This document shows positions 43,608-52,217 of a DNA stretch of 64,000 nt, one piece after another. The stretch is from Streptomyces sp. rh34 (lineage in GTDB: Bacteria; Actinomycetota; Actinomycetes; Streptomycetales; Streptomycetaceae): contig NZ_NTGZ01000006.1 of NCBI RefSeq assembly GCF_002551245.1, forward strand, positions 1-64,000, in the 5' to 3' direction. The notes under the pieces were generated by a model, which worked only from the letters and a program-made list of their open reading frames with translations, ran no database searches and had not been told where the DNA came from. A program made the position numbers and the translations under genes. Each line of letters opens with the position of its first letter. The first letter of the stretch is position 1.

Positions 43608-44207
43608 ATGGCCGACACCAGCCCGACCTCCCCCGGCCCCGAGCCGTACCGCGTCCCCGACGCAGACCTCGACGACCTCGCCAGCACCCTCGCCAAGACC
43701 ATGGCCGAGGTCAGGCAGCACGGCGTCATCCTCGACCGCCTCGGCTCCGAGCCCGAATCCGGCGCCATCCAGCCGCCGGACGGCGCTCCGGAAGCCGAGG
43801 CGGCTGACGGGAAGACGCCCGACGGCCCCGCTTCGGTGTTCATCCTCGCCCTGGGCGGCAAGGAATATGCCGTCGAACTCGCTGCCCTCAGCGACTGGGT
43901 GAACTACCTCTTCCTGCCGGTGTACGGCCGGGAGATCAGCACGAGCCGTCCCTGGTGCGCGCACTGGCACGAACACCCCGAGGCCGTCGCCCGGCTCCAC
44001 GCACTCTGGCTCGCCTGGCAGCAGTTCACCGACACGGAGGCCGGCCTGTCCGGCCCCTCGACCTGGCACCGCGACCACCTGGACCAGACCCTGGCGCACC
44101 TGCGTGCACCCGACGGACCCTTCGCGGCCTGCACGACCAGCGCAACTCGCCCCAACCACCGGGCGCTGGCCACCCCGGCGCCCGAGCAGGCGGGGGTGGC
44201 GGCGTGA
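43608..44207 (+). CDS. DUF4913 domain protein
   Basis: 199 aa from ATG 43608 (MADTSPTSPG), with GGAG 8 nt upstream; an ATG at 43593 is too close to that RBS. After an acidic, Pro-rich N-terminus the C-terminal half has the DUF4913 pattern: WVNYLFLPVYGREISTSRPW, CAHWHEHPEAVARLHALWLAW and the end GPSTWHRDHLDQTLAHL. DUF4913 proteins are frequent on actinobacterial conjugative elements and plasmids. Function is not established. It overlaps the next GTG by 4 nt. Confidence 0.8.
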   Translation: MADTSPTSPGPEPYRVPDADLDDLASTLAKTMAEVRQHGVILDRLGSEPESGAIQPPDGAPEAEAADGKTPDGPASVFILALGGKEYAVELAALSDWVNYLFLPVYGREISTSRPWCAHWHEHPEAVARLHALWLAWQQFTDTEAGLSGPSTWHRDHLDQTLAHLRAPDGPFAACTTSATRPNHRALATPAPEQAGVAA

Positions 44208-44980
44208 ACAACACCCTCGACTTCGACCTCGACGATCTCGCGCCGGTCGACGACGACTCCGAGGAGGCGATGGAGGCCCTCTGGTTTGGCGACTTGACGG
44301 TGCTGTCCCAGCACCACACCAAGCCCAACGGTTCGCACAGCTTCGTCCTCGCCCACGACCGATCGGTCACCTGGGGGATACCCGGCGAGCCACAGCTCGT
44401 TGCGATCGCGGTCGCTCGGGATCTGCGGCAGTCCACGTTCACCTTCGAGACGAGTCACCACGCCACGGCGTCCTTCGCCCAGAACTGGCTGGCAGAACGC
44501 GGCTGCCCGCTCGACCGGATCGCCCTGCGCGGTGGCGACTACATCGAGCCCGCCGACGACCTCACCGTCCAGGTGGAACAGCAGATCCAGAAGTCGGGCA
44601 CCCGTTACGAGGTCCTCGACACCTACACCTCCGACGACAATCCCAGCGAGGCGTGGACACTCGTCAACGACTCCCAGGCCACCCAGGCACCGGTTCGCCT
44701 CTTCTTCGAGGAGTGGAACCACGATGCCGGCACGTACACGATGCGCGAGGGCGCCTTCCCCGACGTCGGCGTCGCCCAGACCTGGCTGGACGAGCGCAGC
44801 GAACCGCTGCCCGCTCCGGAGTACAGCGACCACAACGGTGCTGTCGTCCGGGCCCGCATCGCCCGCATCGCCCTCTCCCGGTCCGCCGGTACCTCTCTGA
44901 CACCGCAGACCGGTCTCGACGCGCCCCGCGCGACAGCGGCGGTACCGGTTCAGCGCGCGGTCCAGGGGAGGCTGCTGTGA
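44204..44980 (+). CDS. Hypothetical conjugative-module protein with beta-rich repeats
   Basis: 258 aa from GTG 44204, overlapping the DUF4913 stop. It contains an acidic N-terminus (LDFDLDDLAPVDDDSEE), a region with HSFVLAHDRSVTWGIPG and STFTFETSHHATASFAQNWL, then a second half with YEVLDTYTSDDNPSEAWTLV. The motif ATASFAQNWL / DVGVAQTWLDER recurs once, suggesting two related units. No catalytic site is recognised. It precedes the RelE-like gene with a 4-nt overlap. Confidence 0.7.
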   Translation: MNNTLDFDLDDLAPVDDDSEEAMEALWFGDLTVLSQHHTKPNGSHSFVLAHDRSVTWGIPGEPQLVAIAVARDLRQSTFTFETSHHATASFAQNWLAERGCPLDRIALRGGDYIEPADDLTVQVEQQIQKSGTRYEVLDTYTSDDNPSEAWTLVNDSQATQAPVRLFFEEWNHDAGTYTMREGAFPDVGVAQTWLDERSEPLPAPEYSDHNGAVVRARIARIALSRSAGTSLTPQTGLDAPRATAAVPVQRAVQGRLL

Positions 44981-45453
44981 GCCGCGCCCGCTTCGCCTTC
45001 GCCGCGCACCCTGACGCCATCGCCGACCTGCGGAAACTCCCCTCTGGAATACGCGATTTGGCCTTGCTGGAGCTGCAGAACCTGGTCCACGGAAGCGATG
45101 ACTGCTTGCCGTTGAAGGGCCGTCTCGCCGGCTTCCACAAGGTGTACGTCGACCCGGAGGTCTCTTACCGGCTGGTCATCCAATTCCGCCAGGCCCCGCC
45201 GACCTCGACCCACAAGCGCGAGATCTACCTCGTAGCCGCTGGCAGCCGGAAGGACTACGCGGTCTACCGCGCGGCCCACCTGCGGAACAGCCCCCAGCGA
45301 GAGGTCGGCCAGGACTCCGCCACGGAGGCCCGCGTGCAGGCCGCCCGGTCTCGCTCGACGCTCACCACCGAACGGCCGACAACGGGCCGCGCGACTGCCC
45401 CGTCACCAGCGCCACCCTCGGCCACTGCTTCTCGAAAGGTCGCCCAGCGATGA
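44977..45453 (+). CDS. RelE/ParE-like fold protein with extended C-terminus
   Basis: 158 aa from GTG 44977. Residues 3-105 fit the RelE/ParE superfamily: FAAHPDAIADLRKLPSGIRD, a helix with LALLELQNLVHG, then LKGRLAGFHKVYVDPEVSYRL, REIYLVAAGSRKDYAVYRAA. Such proteins are usually mRNA-cleaving or gyrase-inhibiting toxins with a partner antitoxin next to them. Here neither neighbour looks like an antitoxin, and the protein has a 50-residue Ser/Thr/Ala tail. It may have a regulatory role in the element. Start and stop overlap both neighbours by 4 nt. Confidence 0.75.
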   Translation: MSRARFAFAAHPDAIADLRKLPSGIRDLALLELQNLVHGSDDCLPLKGRLAGFHKVYVDPEVSYRLVIQFRQAPPTSTHKREIYLVAAGSRKDYAVYRAAHLRNSPQREVGQDSATEARVQAARSRSTLTTERPTTGRATAPSPAPPSATASRKVAQR

Positions 45454-46115
45454 CCAACGACCGTACTGCGCTCACCCGTTCAGAGCTGGCGGATCTCCTC
45501 ACCGAGGCCGCTCAGAACGTCGGCGGCATCCCTGCCGCCGAGTACCCGACGGCTGCCGCCCGCTCCTACCTGCATCCCGTCTTGGGTCCGCTGGCCGCTG
45601 GGCCCCGCGTGATCACCGAGCTGAACGACCGGTTCGAGGGCTTCGTGGCAACCGAGCCACGCCCCGCTGGTTCGGCGGGCCTGTTCGCTCTGGCCTCCTA
45701 CGCCTCCGCGCTGGGGTGGCTCACCGAGTCGTTCGCCGAGCTGACCTCCTCGGTCGATGAGATCTGTACCCGCGTGGGCATACCCACGGAGCCATGCGCC
45801 CCGATCGTCGCCGCGCCCGGTGGTACGGAGCGGGACGACGAGTTCGACTTCGGCTTCAGCGCGCTTGAGTTGGAGGCGGTCCGCAGCGCAGCCGAGGCCG
45901 CCGGCCTCGCGCCGGACTACTACGTCGAGGCTCTGTCCCAGTCGCTGCTCGCCGCGGCCCGGATCACCGACGCCTGCATGGAGATCTCCAGTGGTCTGCT
46001 CGATGACGCCGATCTCCTCCGCGAAGCTAGCGACCGCCCTCGGCTCGGTAACGATCCCGGGAGCCTGCCCGCTCTGGTCCGCTCCCTGCTCGCCCGGATG
46101 GAGACGACGGAGTGA
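45450..46115 (+). CDS. Hypothetical conjugative-module protein
   Basis: 221 aa from ATG 45450, 4-nt overlaps on both sides. Helical throughout: LTRSELADLLTEAAQNVGGI, LASYASALGWLTESFAELTS, VEALSQSLLAAARITDACME. No membrane segment, metal site or known domain. Good, constant GC3 bias supports the gene. It may form a small coupled unit with the next gene. Confidence 0.7.
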   Translation: MTNDRTALTRSELADLLTEAAQNVGGIPAAEYPTAAARSYLHPVLGPLAAGPRVITELNDRFEGFVATEPRPAGSAGLFALASYASALGWLTESFAELTSSVDEICTRVGIPTEPCAPIVAAPGGTERDDEFDFGFSALELEAVRSAAEAAGLAPDYYVEALSQSLLAAARITDACMEISSGLLDDADLLREASDRPRLGNDPGSLPALVRSLLARMETTE

Positions 46116-46582
46116 ACCCGTACGACGCAGACACACACCCTGGGCCTTACCTCGTCGTCGAAGTGCTCGGTGTCGGGGATGTCAGCGTGCACGCCCTCGC
46201 ACATGGTCCGGAGGAGCCGCTGCACCAGGCCGCTACACGCGTCATCGAAGCCGCAGCGGCGTTGGACGAGCGACACGAGAGCGTGCGCGATGCGGTCCAG
46301 CGCGCTCAGCGGCTGCTCGAAGGCACTGGTCGGGGTGAAGTCGGCCGAGCCCAGGTCTCGTACGCGCTGCTGCGCACAGCTCTCCCGGACCTCGGAGACG
46401 GCCTGGCCCAGCAGGACCGGGCATACAGCCAGCTCGTCGAGTCCCTGTCCGCCTACCGCCGGCTTCTTCCCTCGTCCGAGCCTGCTCAACACGCGAGCAA
46501 CAAGAGCCACGGGCAGGGCCAGAAGACGAGGCCCCACCGGGACGACGACTGGGCCGTCGCCGGGGAGCGGACGGGCTGGTAG
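46112..46582 (+). CDS. Hypothetical conjugative-module protein
   Basis: 156 aa from GTG 46112. The N-terminus is beta-rich (GPYLVVEVLGVGDVSVHALA), followed by long helices (ATRVIEAAAALDERHESVRD, SYALLRTALPDLGDGLAQQD) and a polar tail. No family is recognised. It overlaps the previous stop, and its own TAG lies within the start region of the next coding frame. Confidence 0.65.
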   Translation: MNPYDADTHPGPYLVVEVLGVGDVSVHALAHGPEEPLHQAATRVIEAAAALDERHESVRDAVQRAQRLLEGTGRGEVGRAQVSYALLRTALPDLGDGLAQQDRAYSQLVESLSAYRRLLPSSEPAQHASNKSHGQGQKTRPHRDDDWAVAGERTGW

Positions 46583-47076
46583 CCCTCGAAGCGGTTGCGG
46601 CCGGAGGTGTTCGCTTTCGCCGCAACGCGATCGGCGAGGACCCGTACATCTCGCGGGAGAAGGCCCAGTGGCAGGAGCCGGCGGTCTTCCCGCAGACCGT
46701 GCAGCGGCTGGTCGCCGACGGGCTACTGCATCAGGACACCACCGAGAACGTGTACCGGCCCGGCCAGCTCCTCTCGCTCACTTCGCAGGGGGAAGCCGCC
46801 CTGCGTGATGGTCGCGCGACGACCTCCCGGGTGTCCGCCGCCCTCGGCCGCACCACCACGCAGACCACGTCAGGCACGCCTCCGACCCGGCCGCCGTGCC
46901 CATCGCCAGGACCTCCCTCGCGACCCCCCGCTCACGCTGACCTCATCCCGACAAGGACCCCACCATGGCTACCCCCGGCCTGCCTCCCACCTTCTCCATC
47001 GCTTCCATCGACGCCCAGCGCGTCGAGGAGGCTCTCGCCCGGATCGGGCCCAAGTGGACCACCTGGACCGCGATGA
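46576..47076 (+). CDS. Winged-helix-like protein, start codon unclear
   Basis: Clear coding sequence begins VALEAVAAGGVRFRRNAIGE and continues SREKAQWQEPAVFPQTVQRL, VADGLLHQDTTENVYR and SLTSQGEAALRDG, which fits a small winged-helix domain. There is no ATG, GTG or TTG at the expected place. CTG 46576 follows GGGGAG by 8 nt and is the best candidate; GTG 46699 would remove half the domain. The 3' end runs in a Pro-rich stretch over the start of the next gene. A point change at the start codon, or a non-canonical start, should be considered. Confidence 0.5.
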   Translation: MVALEAVAAGGVRFRRNAIGEDPYISREKAQWQEPAVFPQTVQRLVADGLLHQDTTENVYRPGQLLSLTSQGEAALRDGRATTSRVSAALGRTTTQTTSGTPPTRPPCPSPGPPSRPPAHADLIPTRTPPWLPPACLPPSPSLPSTPSASRRLSPGSGPSGPPGPR

Positions 47077-47816
47077 CCCTGGCCCAGGTGAGGGGCCCCG
47101 TGCGCGTCCGCGACGTTGCTGCGCAGCTCCCCTTCGTCAGTGAGCAGTTCGTCGGCAAACGGCTGGCCACGATGCACGCCGACGGACTGGTGGTCCGCGG
47201 CTACGACCGGCGGGGCGCGCCGTACCAACTCAGCGCGCTCGGCACGTCTCTGGCCCCCGTCCTCCGCACGGTCTCGGACTGGTCCCGCACCCACCTGACA
47301 CAAGAACCGATGGCCGAAGCCGAGCGTGTCGAGGACGCGCTGCGCCGCCTGCATCTTCGGCACTCGACTGCCGTGATTCAGGCCCTCGACTCGGCTGACG
47401 GCCAGATGCGGTTCGTCCACATCGCTGAGGCGGCCGGTCTGGACTACGGCCTCGCACGGCAGCGACTTGTCCGGCTTCAGGCCGATGGCCTGGTCACGCG
47501 GACGGGCTCCCGGCACGGAGACCCGTACGTGCTCACCGATGCCGGCCAGGCGTTGGGGGCCGTCTACGCGAGTGTCGAGCACTGGAGCCAGCCCTTCGCG
47601 CTGCGAAGTGGAACAGCGGCACCGCGTCCGGCAGCGGCAGCAACGCGCACCCACGTCGGCATTCCGCTGGGGGCGGGAGCCGACAGCGCCCGGACCGTGG
47701 CGGCCCTACGGCGTAGCACCGCCACGTCCAACGTCATGTTCAGCCACGCGCCACAGCCGCAACCGCGGGTGCCGGCGGCCGTGACCGCTCGGTCGGCACC
47801 GGGCCGGGGCCGGTGA
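46965..47816 (+). CDS. Tandem HxlR-type winged-helix regulator
   Basis: 283 aa from ATG 46965 (AAGGA 7 nt upstream). Two HxlR-like winged-helix domains follow each other: residues 16-95 (EEALARIGPKWTTWTAMTLA, FVSEQFVGKRLATMHADGLV) and 120-205 (STAVIQALDSADGQMRFVHI, LDYGLARQRLVRLQADGLVT). A disordered tail ends it. HxlR proteins normally bind DNA as dimers; a fused pair could act as a single-chain dimer. It is probably a regulator of the transfer or maintenance genes. No operator is evident nearby. Confidence 0.8.
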   Translation: MATPGLPPTFSIASIDAQRVEEALARIGPKWTTWTAMTLAQVRGPVRVRDVAAQLPFVSEQFVGKRLATMHADGLVVRGYDRRGAPYQLSALGTSLAPVLRTVSDWSRTHLTQEPMAEAERVEDALRRLHLRHSTAVIQALDSADGQMRFVHIAEAAGLDYGLARQRLVRLQADGLVTRTGSRHGDPYVLTDAGQALGAVYASVEHWSQPFALRSGTAAPRPAAAATRTHVGIPLGAGADSARTVAALRRSTATSNVMFSHAPQPQPRVPAAVTARSAPGRGR

Positions 47817-47931
47817 TGGGAGTGAGAACTAGAGGCCACCTGCCGCCGCCACGGCATCCGCGTGCGCTCCGGCGGCTCCCGCCGTTGCTCACGCAGATCC
47901 GTTCGCCTCCTTCGCTTCCGGAGACTCGACC

Positions 47932-48882
47932 ATGTACGCCCCTGATGACCCGACCCGGTACCAAGAGGTACTGGTCAGCCCCATGTATCTGGCTGGTTCC
48001 AACGGGACCGGCGAGGCTGGCTTCGCGCCCGTCGCCCACTGGCCCCATCAGTACCTCGATGAGGGCCCCTGCCAGCTCCTCGTGACCTCTCCCGACCAAC
48101 GGATTCGGATCGGCTGGCTCGGCGACGACTTCGAACTGTGGAAGATCAGCGCAGCCGAGGACGCCTTCTCGGCGTCTCGCTGGACGGCGACGTTCAACCA
48201 CGTCACCCCGGCCGAGATGGTCGCCGGCCTCACCGCCGCACTGGTCCAGGACTACGACGAAGCCATCGCCTCCGACACCCTCGGCCGCTTCTTGGCAGGG
48301 CCAACCGTCCCCTGGAGGGACACCGTCCGGCCGCTGACCGATGCCGGCTGGAACCTTGACGGAGCTGCTGAACTCGGCACCGTCGAGATCATCGCTCCTG
48401 ACGACCAAGCGGGCATCCTTATCGATCGGCGCGGATACGGCTCCGACCGCACGACCGTTGAGCTGTGGGCTGGCCCGCCGGGCTGGGGCACTCGTGCCGA
48501 AGCGACGTTCACGGCCCGCACCCCATCGCATTTGATCGCCGCAACCGCCGCTGTGATGGCGAAGTCGACCCCGGTGGTCCGTGAACGCCACCAGGTCGAC
48601 CGGCGGATGCAACACCTTGTCACGATGACCCCTGTCGCTTCGGCCACGCCGATCGCCGAGGCTCAGGTTTCGCGCGCTCCGACTCCGCTGGACGTACGCC
48701 GCACCGCGGTCACCCAGGCCGTACACCGTGCCGCGCGGGCACCACGCACAGCAGCCGACCTCCGGGTGATGGCCGCGCAGAGTCGCTCCACGGGGGCGGC
48801 GCAGAAATGGACGGGACACCCCGCGCCCGCGACCCCTGCCCGGCTGCCGGCCAACTCGCCGACGCCCCGGCGCGGACGCTGA
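47932..48882 (+). CDS. DUF317 domain protein
   Basis: 316 aa from ATG 47932, preceded by GGAGACTCGACC. Two DUF317-type units are seen: VLVSPMYLAGSNGTGEAGFA ... WTATFNHVTPAEMVAGLTAAL, and VRPLTDAGWNLDGAAELGTV ... WGTRAEATFTARTPSHLIAAT. DUF317 proteins are typical of Streptomyces plasmids and integrative elements; their function is unknown. A basic Ala/Arg-rich tail follows. Confidence 0.85.
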   Translation: MYAPDDPTRYQEVLVSPMYLAGSNGTGEAGFAPVAHWPHQYLDEGPCQLLVTSPDQRIRIGWLGDDFELWKISAAEDAFSASRWTATFNHVTPAEMVAGLTAALVQDYDEAIASDTLGRFLAGPTVPWRDTVRPLTDAGWNLDGAAELGTVEIIAPDDQAGILIDRRGYGSDRTTVELWAGPPGWGTRAEATFTARTPSHLIAATAAVMAKSTPVVRERHQVDRRMQHLVTMTPVASATPIAEAQVSRAPTPLDVRRTAVTQAVHRAARAPRTAADLRVMAAQSRSTGAAQKWTGHPAPATPARLPANSPTPRRGR

Positions 48883-49023
48883 GAGCCCATCTTTGAACCC
48901 CTGTTGATCTCGTACACGCACAGTCCCGGCTCTGCGAAGGGCTGGTCTACGCTCACCGCGTGGGCCTGTGTTTGGAACTCCTGATCGTCGACTGCGCGTA
49001 CATAGAAGCAGCGTCGGCCGAGA

Positions 49024-49242
49024 ATGCGGGCAGACCTGGTGGAGACCGCTGCGTTCCGCAGTGGCGACGTCCGGGAGGCCCGACGGCCGGAGGGATGGTC
49101 CTGGCCTGAGGCCCACGGCAGCCCCTGGTACGCGCGCTACGAGTTCCGCAACACGCTCACCTCGTACAAGCCGCACTTCTGGGCCGGTGAACGCTGGGAC
49201 ACCCCCTCATCCGCCCCTGCGAACTCACGAGCGACGGCGTAG
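49024..49242 (+). CDS. Small hypothetical protein or 3' gene remnant
   Basis: 72 aa, MRADLVETAAFRSGDVREA then WSWPEAHGSPWYARYEFRN and SYKPHFWAGERWD. Codon bias is good, and the aromatic-rich stretch looks like a conserved domain. No RBS is seen before ATG 49024, so it may be the remaining end of a longer gene at the left border of the formaldehyde cargo. No family recognised. Confidence 0.4.
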   Translation: MRADLVETAAFRSGDVREARRPEGWSWPEAHGSPWYARYEFRNTLTSYKPHFWAGERWDTPSSAPANSRATA

Positions 49243-49351
49243 TGAGCAGGCCGTCGCCCGAGACGAAGCGACGGACTGCCCATTCTCACGCCTGCTCGGT
49301 GCGGCAACGTGAGGGGCGGCGAGGTAGGCATTGTTTCTCGGATCGCGGGCC

Positions 49352-50545
49352 TCAGGCGGGAATGAGGCCGTGGGGGTCGATGATGAACTTCTCGGACGCT
49401 CCCGCGTCGAAGGTCGCGTAGGCGTCGGGGGCGTCGTCGAGGCTGATCACCTTCGTGTTGAGCATGGCGCTCAGGTAGGGCATGCGGTCCCACAGGATCG
49501 CCATCATCAGCTCGCGGTTGTAGTGCATGATCGGTGCCTGCCCGCCGGCGATCCGCGGCGACTTGGTCCATGCCTTGCCGAAGTCGATCGGGTACGTTCC
49601 CTCTTGCTCGGCCTTCGACTTCGCGAGCGGGTCGGCGCCGTAGACGCCGATGACTCCGGTGGCTCCGCCCGCGCGGGTGGCGTCGATCACCTGGTTGATG
49701 GCGTGGGCCGGGTCCATGTCCTTGGCCTCGCTGCCGATGCCGTGTGCCTCGGTGCCGACGTAGTCGACTGCGCAGTCGACCATGGGTTCGCCCAGGATGG
49801 CCTCGATCTGGTCGGTGAGCGCTGTGTCCTGGCTCAGGTCGATCGTCTCGCAGCCGTTCTTCTTCACCAGTTCCAGGCGGTCCTTGTGGTAGTCGCCGAC
49901 GATGATGCAGGACGCCCCGAGGAGGCGCGCCGCTGCTGCGGCGCAACGGCCGACCGGGCCGGCGCCGGCGATGTACACGGTCGAGCCCGGCTTGGCACCG
50001 GCCTCCATGAGACCGTGGAACGCGGTGGGCAGGATGTCCGAGAGCAGCGCCAGGTCACGGATCTTCGCCATGGCCTGGTCCCTGTCCGGGAAGCGCAGGA
50101 GCTGGAAGTCGGCGTAGGGGACGAACAGGTACTCGGCCTGGCCGCCGGTCCAGTCGCCCAGGTTGAAGCCGTACGCGCCGCAGGACACCTTGGGGTTTGT
50201 GGTCTCGCAGACGTCGGTCCGGCGCGCCCTGCAGTTGCGGCATCGGCCGCAGGCGACGTTGAACGGGACGGAGACGAGGTCGCCCTCACTGAGGAACTCG
50301 ACGTCGGGGCCGACCTCGATGACCTCCCCGGTCATCTCGTGCCCCACCACCATGCCCTGGGGCACCGGGAAGGATCCGCGGTAGATGTGCAGGTCGCTAC
50401 CGCAGATGTTGGTGGCGACGATCCTGAGGATGACTCCGTGCGGGGCCTTCTTCCCGTTCGGCATCTGAAGCTTCGGGAAGTCCAGGGACTCAACACGCAT
50501 GTCTTTCGGGTTCTGAAAGGTGACAGCACGGTTGCTGCTTGCCAT
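49352..50545 (-). CDS. fdhA: Glutathione-independent formaldehyde dehydrogenase
   Basis: 397 aa zinc-dependent medium-chain dehydrogenase. Catalytic zinc site: NICGSDLHIYRG and GHEMTGEVIEVG. Structural zinc: four Cys in CGRCRNCRARRTDVC. NAD-binding glycine motif: YIAGAGPVGRCAAA. The insertion and C-terminus (DYVGTEAHGIG, YPIDFGKAWTKSPRIAGGQA, EKFIIDPHGLIPA) are those of the Pseudomonas putida-type formaldehyde dismutase/dehydrogenase. It oxidises formaldehyde to formate in the cytosol without glutathione. It is the last gene of a four-gene leftward cargo set, with an 79-bp gap to the DJ-1 gene. Confidence 0.93.
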   Translation of the reverse strand: MASSNRAVTFQNPKDMRVESLDFPKLQMPNGKKAPHGVILRIVATNICGSDLHIYRGSFPVPQGMVVGHEMTGEVIEVGPDVEFLSEGDLVSVPFNVACGRCRNCRARRTDVCETTNPKVSCGAYGFNLGDWTGGQAEYLFVPYADFQLLRFPDRDQAMAKIRDLALLSDILPTAFHGLMEAGAKPGSTVYIAGAGPVGRCAAAAARLLGASCIIVGDYHKDRLELVKKNGCETIDLSQDTALTDQIEAILGEPMVDCAVDYVGTEAHGIGSEAKDMDPAHAINQVIDATRAGGATGVIGVYGADPLAKSKAEQEGTYPIDFGKAWTKSPRIAGGQAPIMHYNRELMMAILWDRMPYLSAMLNTKVISLDDAPDAYATFDAGASEKFIIDPHGLIPA

Positions 50546-50624
50546 GACGATCTCCTCTGCTGATCCACGGCGACTCGGCCGTGGGGGTGCCGGATGTCAT
50601 TCGGTGGCTTGCGACTTCTCCGGG

Positions 50625-51182
50625 TCAGGCGGGTTGCACTGCGGCGGCGAAGCGTTCGATGATCGCCTTGCAGAAGGCGGGGAGGTCCTGCGGGCTGCGG
50701 CTGGAGATCAGCTGGTCGTCGATCACGACCTCCTCGTCGACGACCTCGGCGCCGGCGTTGCGCAGGTCAGTACGAATGCTGGGCCATGAGGTGAGGCGGC
50801 GCCCGCGTAGCACGCCAGCCTCCGCCAGTATCCAAGGTCCGTGGCAGATGGTGGCAACGGGCTTCCCGCTCTCTACGAACGCCCTCACGAAGGCGACGGC
50901 GTCGGGGTCGGTGCGCAGCTGGTCGGGGTTCATGGTGCCGCCGGGCAGCAGGAGCGCCTCGTAGTCGCTCACGCGGGCGTCAGCGACCGTCTTGTCCACG
51001 GTGAAGGTTCCGGCCGGGTCGATGTCCATCTGGCGCGCGTTGATCTCGCCGGTGTGGAGGGAGAGGAGTTCGGCCTGCGCTCCAGCGCCCAGCAGTGCGC
51101 CGAGAGGCTGTTCGAGCTCGACGCGCTCAACGCCGTCCGTGGCCAGGATGGCGACCTTCCAGCCGTGCAGTTCGTTGGTCAT
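50625..51182 (-). CDS. DJ-1/PfpI-family protein (glyoxalase III/protease-like)
   Basis: 185 aa from ATG 51182. It has the class I glutamine-amidotransferase-like fold of PfpI: ILATDGVERVELEQPLGALL, then LLLPGGTMNPDQLRTDP and the nucleophile elbow VATICHGPWILAEAGVLRGR with the catalytic Cys, ending DLPAFCKAIIERF. Family members degrade methylglyoxal, repair glycated molecules or act as stress chaperones. Next to formaldehyde dehydrogenase it supports a reactive-aldehyde defence role. Specific substrate unknown. Confidence 0.9.
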   Translation of the reverse strand: MTNELHGWKVAILATDGVERVELEQPLGALLGAGAQAELLSLHTGEINARQMDIDPAGTFTVDKTVADARVSDYEALLLPGGTMNPDQLRTDPDAVAFVRAFVESGKPVATICHGPWILAEAGVLRGRRLTSWPSIRTDLRNAGAEVVDEEVVIDDQLISSRSPQDLPAFCKAIIERFAAAVQPA

Positions 51183-51290
51183 GGTGCGTGGTTCCTTCCG
51201 GTTGTCGGCGGGGGACCGGTTCGGGTCCGCGCTGCCGTCGAGGTGGAGGAGGACCTTGGTCCAACCGTCCTCGCGGTGGTCGGCCAGTCG

Positions 51291-51704
51291 TCAGAAGGCC
51301 GTCGCCGCAGCCTCGGCCACGGTCTGGTCCTGCTCACCGCTGCCGCCGCTGACGCCCACGGCGCCGACGATCCGGCCGCCGTGCCGCAGCGGGACACCTC
51401 CCGCGAAGATCATGACGCGTCCGTTGTTGGATGCGTTGATCCCGAAGAACTGCTCACCGGGACCCGCGTTGGCGGCCAGGTCGGCGGTACTGATGTCGAA
51501 GGCCCGGGACGTGAATGCCTTACTGATGGAGATGTCGACGCTCCCGATCCACGCCTCGTCCATCCGGATGTGCGCGACGAGGTTGCCACCGACGTCGACG
51601 ACGGCGATGTTGCTCGGCGAGCCGATCTCGTCGGCCTTGGCCTCCCCCGCAGCGAGGACTTGCCGGGCGTCCTCCAGGGACACGGACTCCATCTTGATGG
51701 TCAT
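51291..51704 (-). CDS. HbpS/GlcG-like heme-binding family protein
   Basis: 137 aa from ATG 51704 (MTIKMESVSLEDARQVLAAG), with AAGGGA upstream; the frame is open further up but without RBS. Family blocks: IAVVDVGGNLVAHIRMDEAW, SISKAFTSRAFDIS, GINASNNGRVMIFAGGVPLR, and the end GRIVGAVGVSGGSGEQDQTV. HbpS of Streptomyces binds heme and links redox stress to a two-component system; other relatives are GlcG. There is no signal peptide, so it acts in the cytoplasm. It is a stress-linked member of the cargo operon. Confidence 0.85.
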   Translation of the reverse strand: MTIKMESVSLEDARQVLAAGEAKADEIGSPSNIAVVDVGGNLVAHIRMDEAWIGSVDISISKAFTSRAFDISTADLAANAGPGEQFFGINASNNGRVMIFAGGVPLRHGGRIVGAVGVSGGSGEQDQTVAEAAATAF

Positions 51705-51911
51705 GGCAAGGTCCCTTCTGCTGTGGGTACGCGGTTGTCGCCTGGTGTATTCCGACCCCGCGCTCCGCCTACCGAGCCGAACCTCGCGTGCTCCGATGCG
51801 CACGGCAGGCCCACCCCATGACGGCCCAATCGATCACCGGTGCGGCAATTCGGGCGCCGACCGGGACCAGTCCGACGCGCTCGCCGGCGCGTGGACCAGG
51901 CAGTTTGGTCT

Positions 51912-52217
51912 TCAGGGGAGTTTGTGGGCGAGGACGTCGAGTTGCTCGACGGACGGCGGTTGGGCGAACAGCTCACCGGCTCGTTCCGTCAAGGCGCTGC
52001 CCAGACGGCCGGCGAGGTGGGCCTGGCGTGCGTCGTCGTGAGGGAAGGCGTCGAAGATGGCGAAGGTGGACGGGCTCAGGCGTACGGCGAACCAGGCGAC
52101 GGTGTCGGGCTCCTCCAGCACGATGGCAAGACCGTCGCGGAGAAAGGCGGCGACCTCTTCCTCCTTGCCGGGCTGGGCCTCGACCTGTACGTGCAGCGCG
52201 ACGTTGATGTTAGCCAT
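51912..52217 (-). CDS. Antibiotic-biosynthesis-monooxygenase (ABM) fold protein
   Basis: 101 aa from ATG 52217, with AAAGGAG 8 nt upstream. A small ferredoxin-like ABM domain: INVALHVQVEAQPGKEEEVA, LAIVLEEPDTVAWFAVRLSP, FAIFDAFPHDDARQAHLAGR. ABM proteins include quinone and heme-type monooxygenases and many of unknown substrate. It heads the leftward stress operon; there is a 207-bp gap to the next gene, so internal promoters are possible. Confidence 0.85.
   Translation of the reverse strand: MANINVALHVQVEAQPGKEEEVAAFLRDGLAIVLEEPDTVAWFAVRLSPSTFAIFDAFPHDDARQAHLAGRLGSALTERAGELFAQPPSVEQLDVLAHKLP

Noticed and set aside
49331-50563. 410-aa plus-strand frame opposite fdhA
   Set aside because: fdhA has complete zinc and NAD motifs on the other strand; this frame has none.
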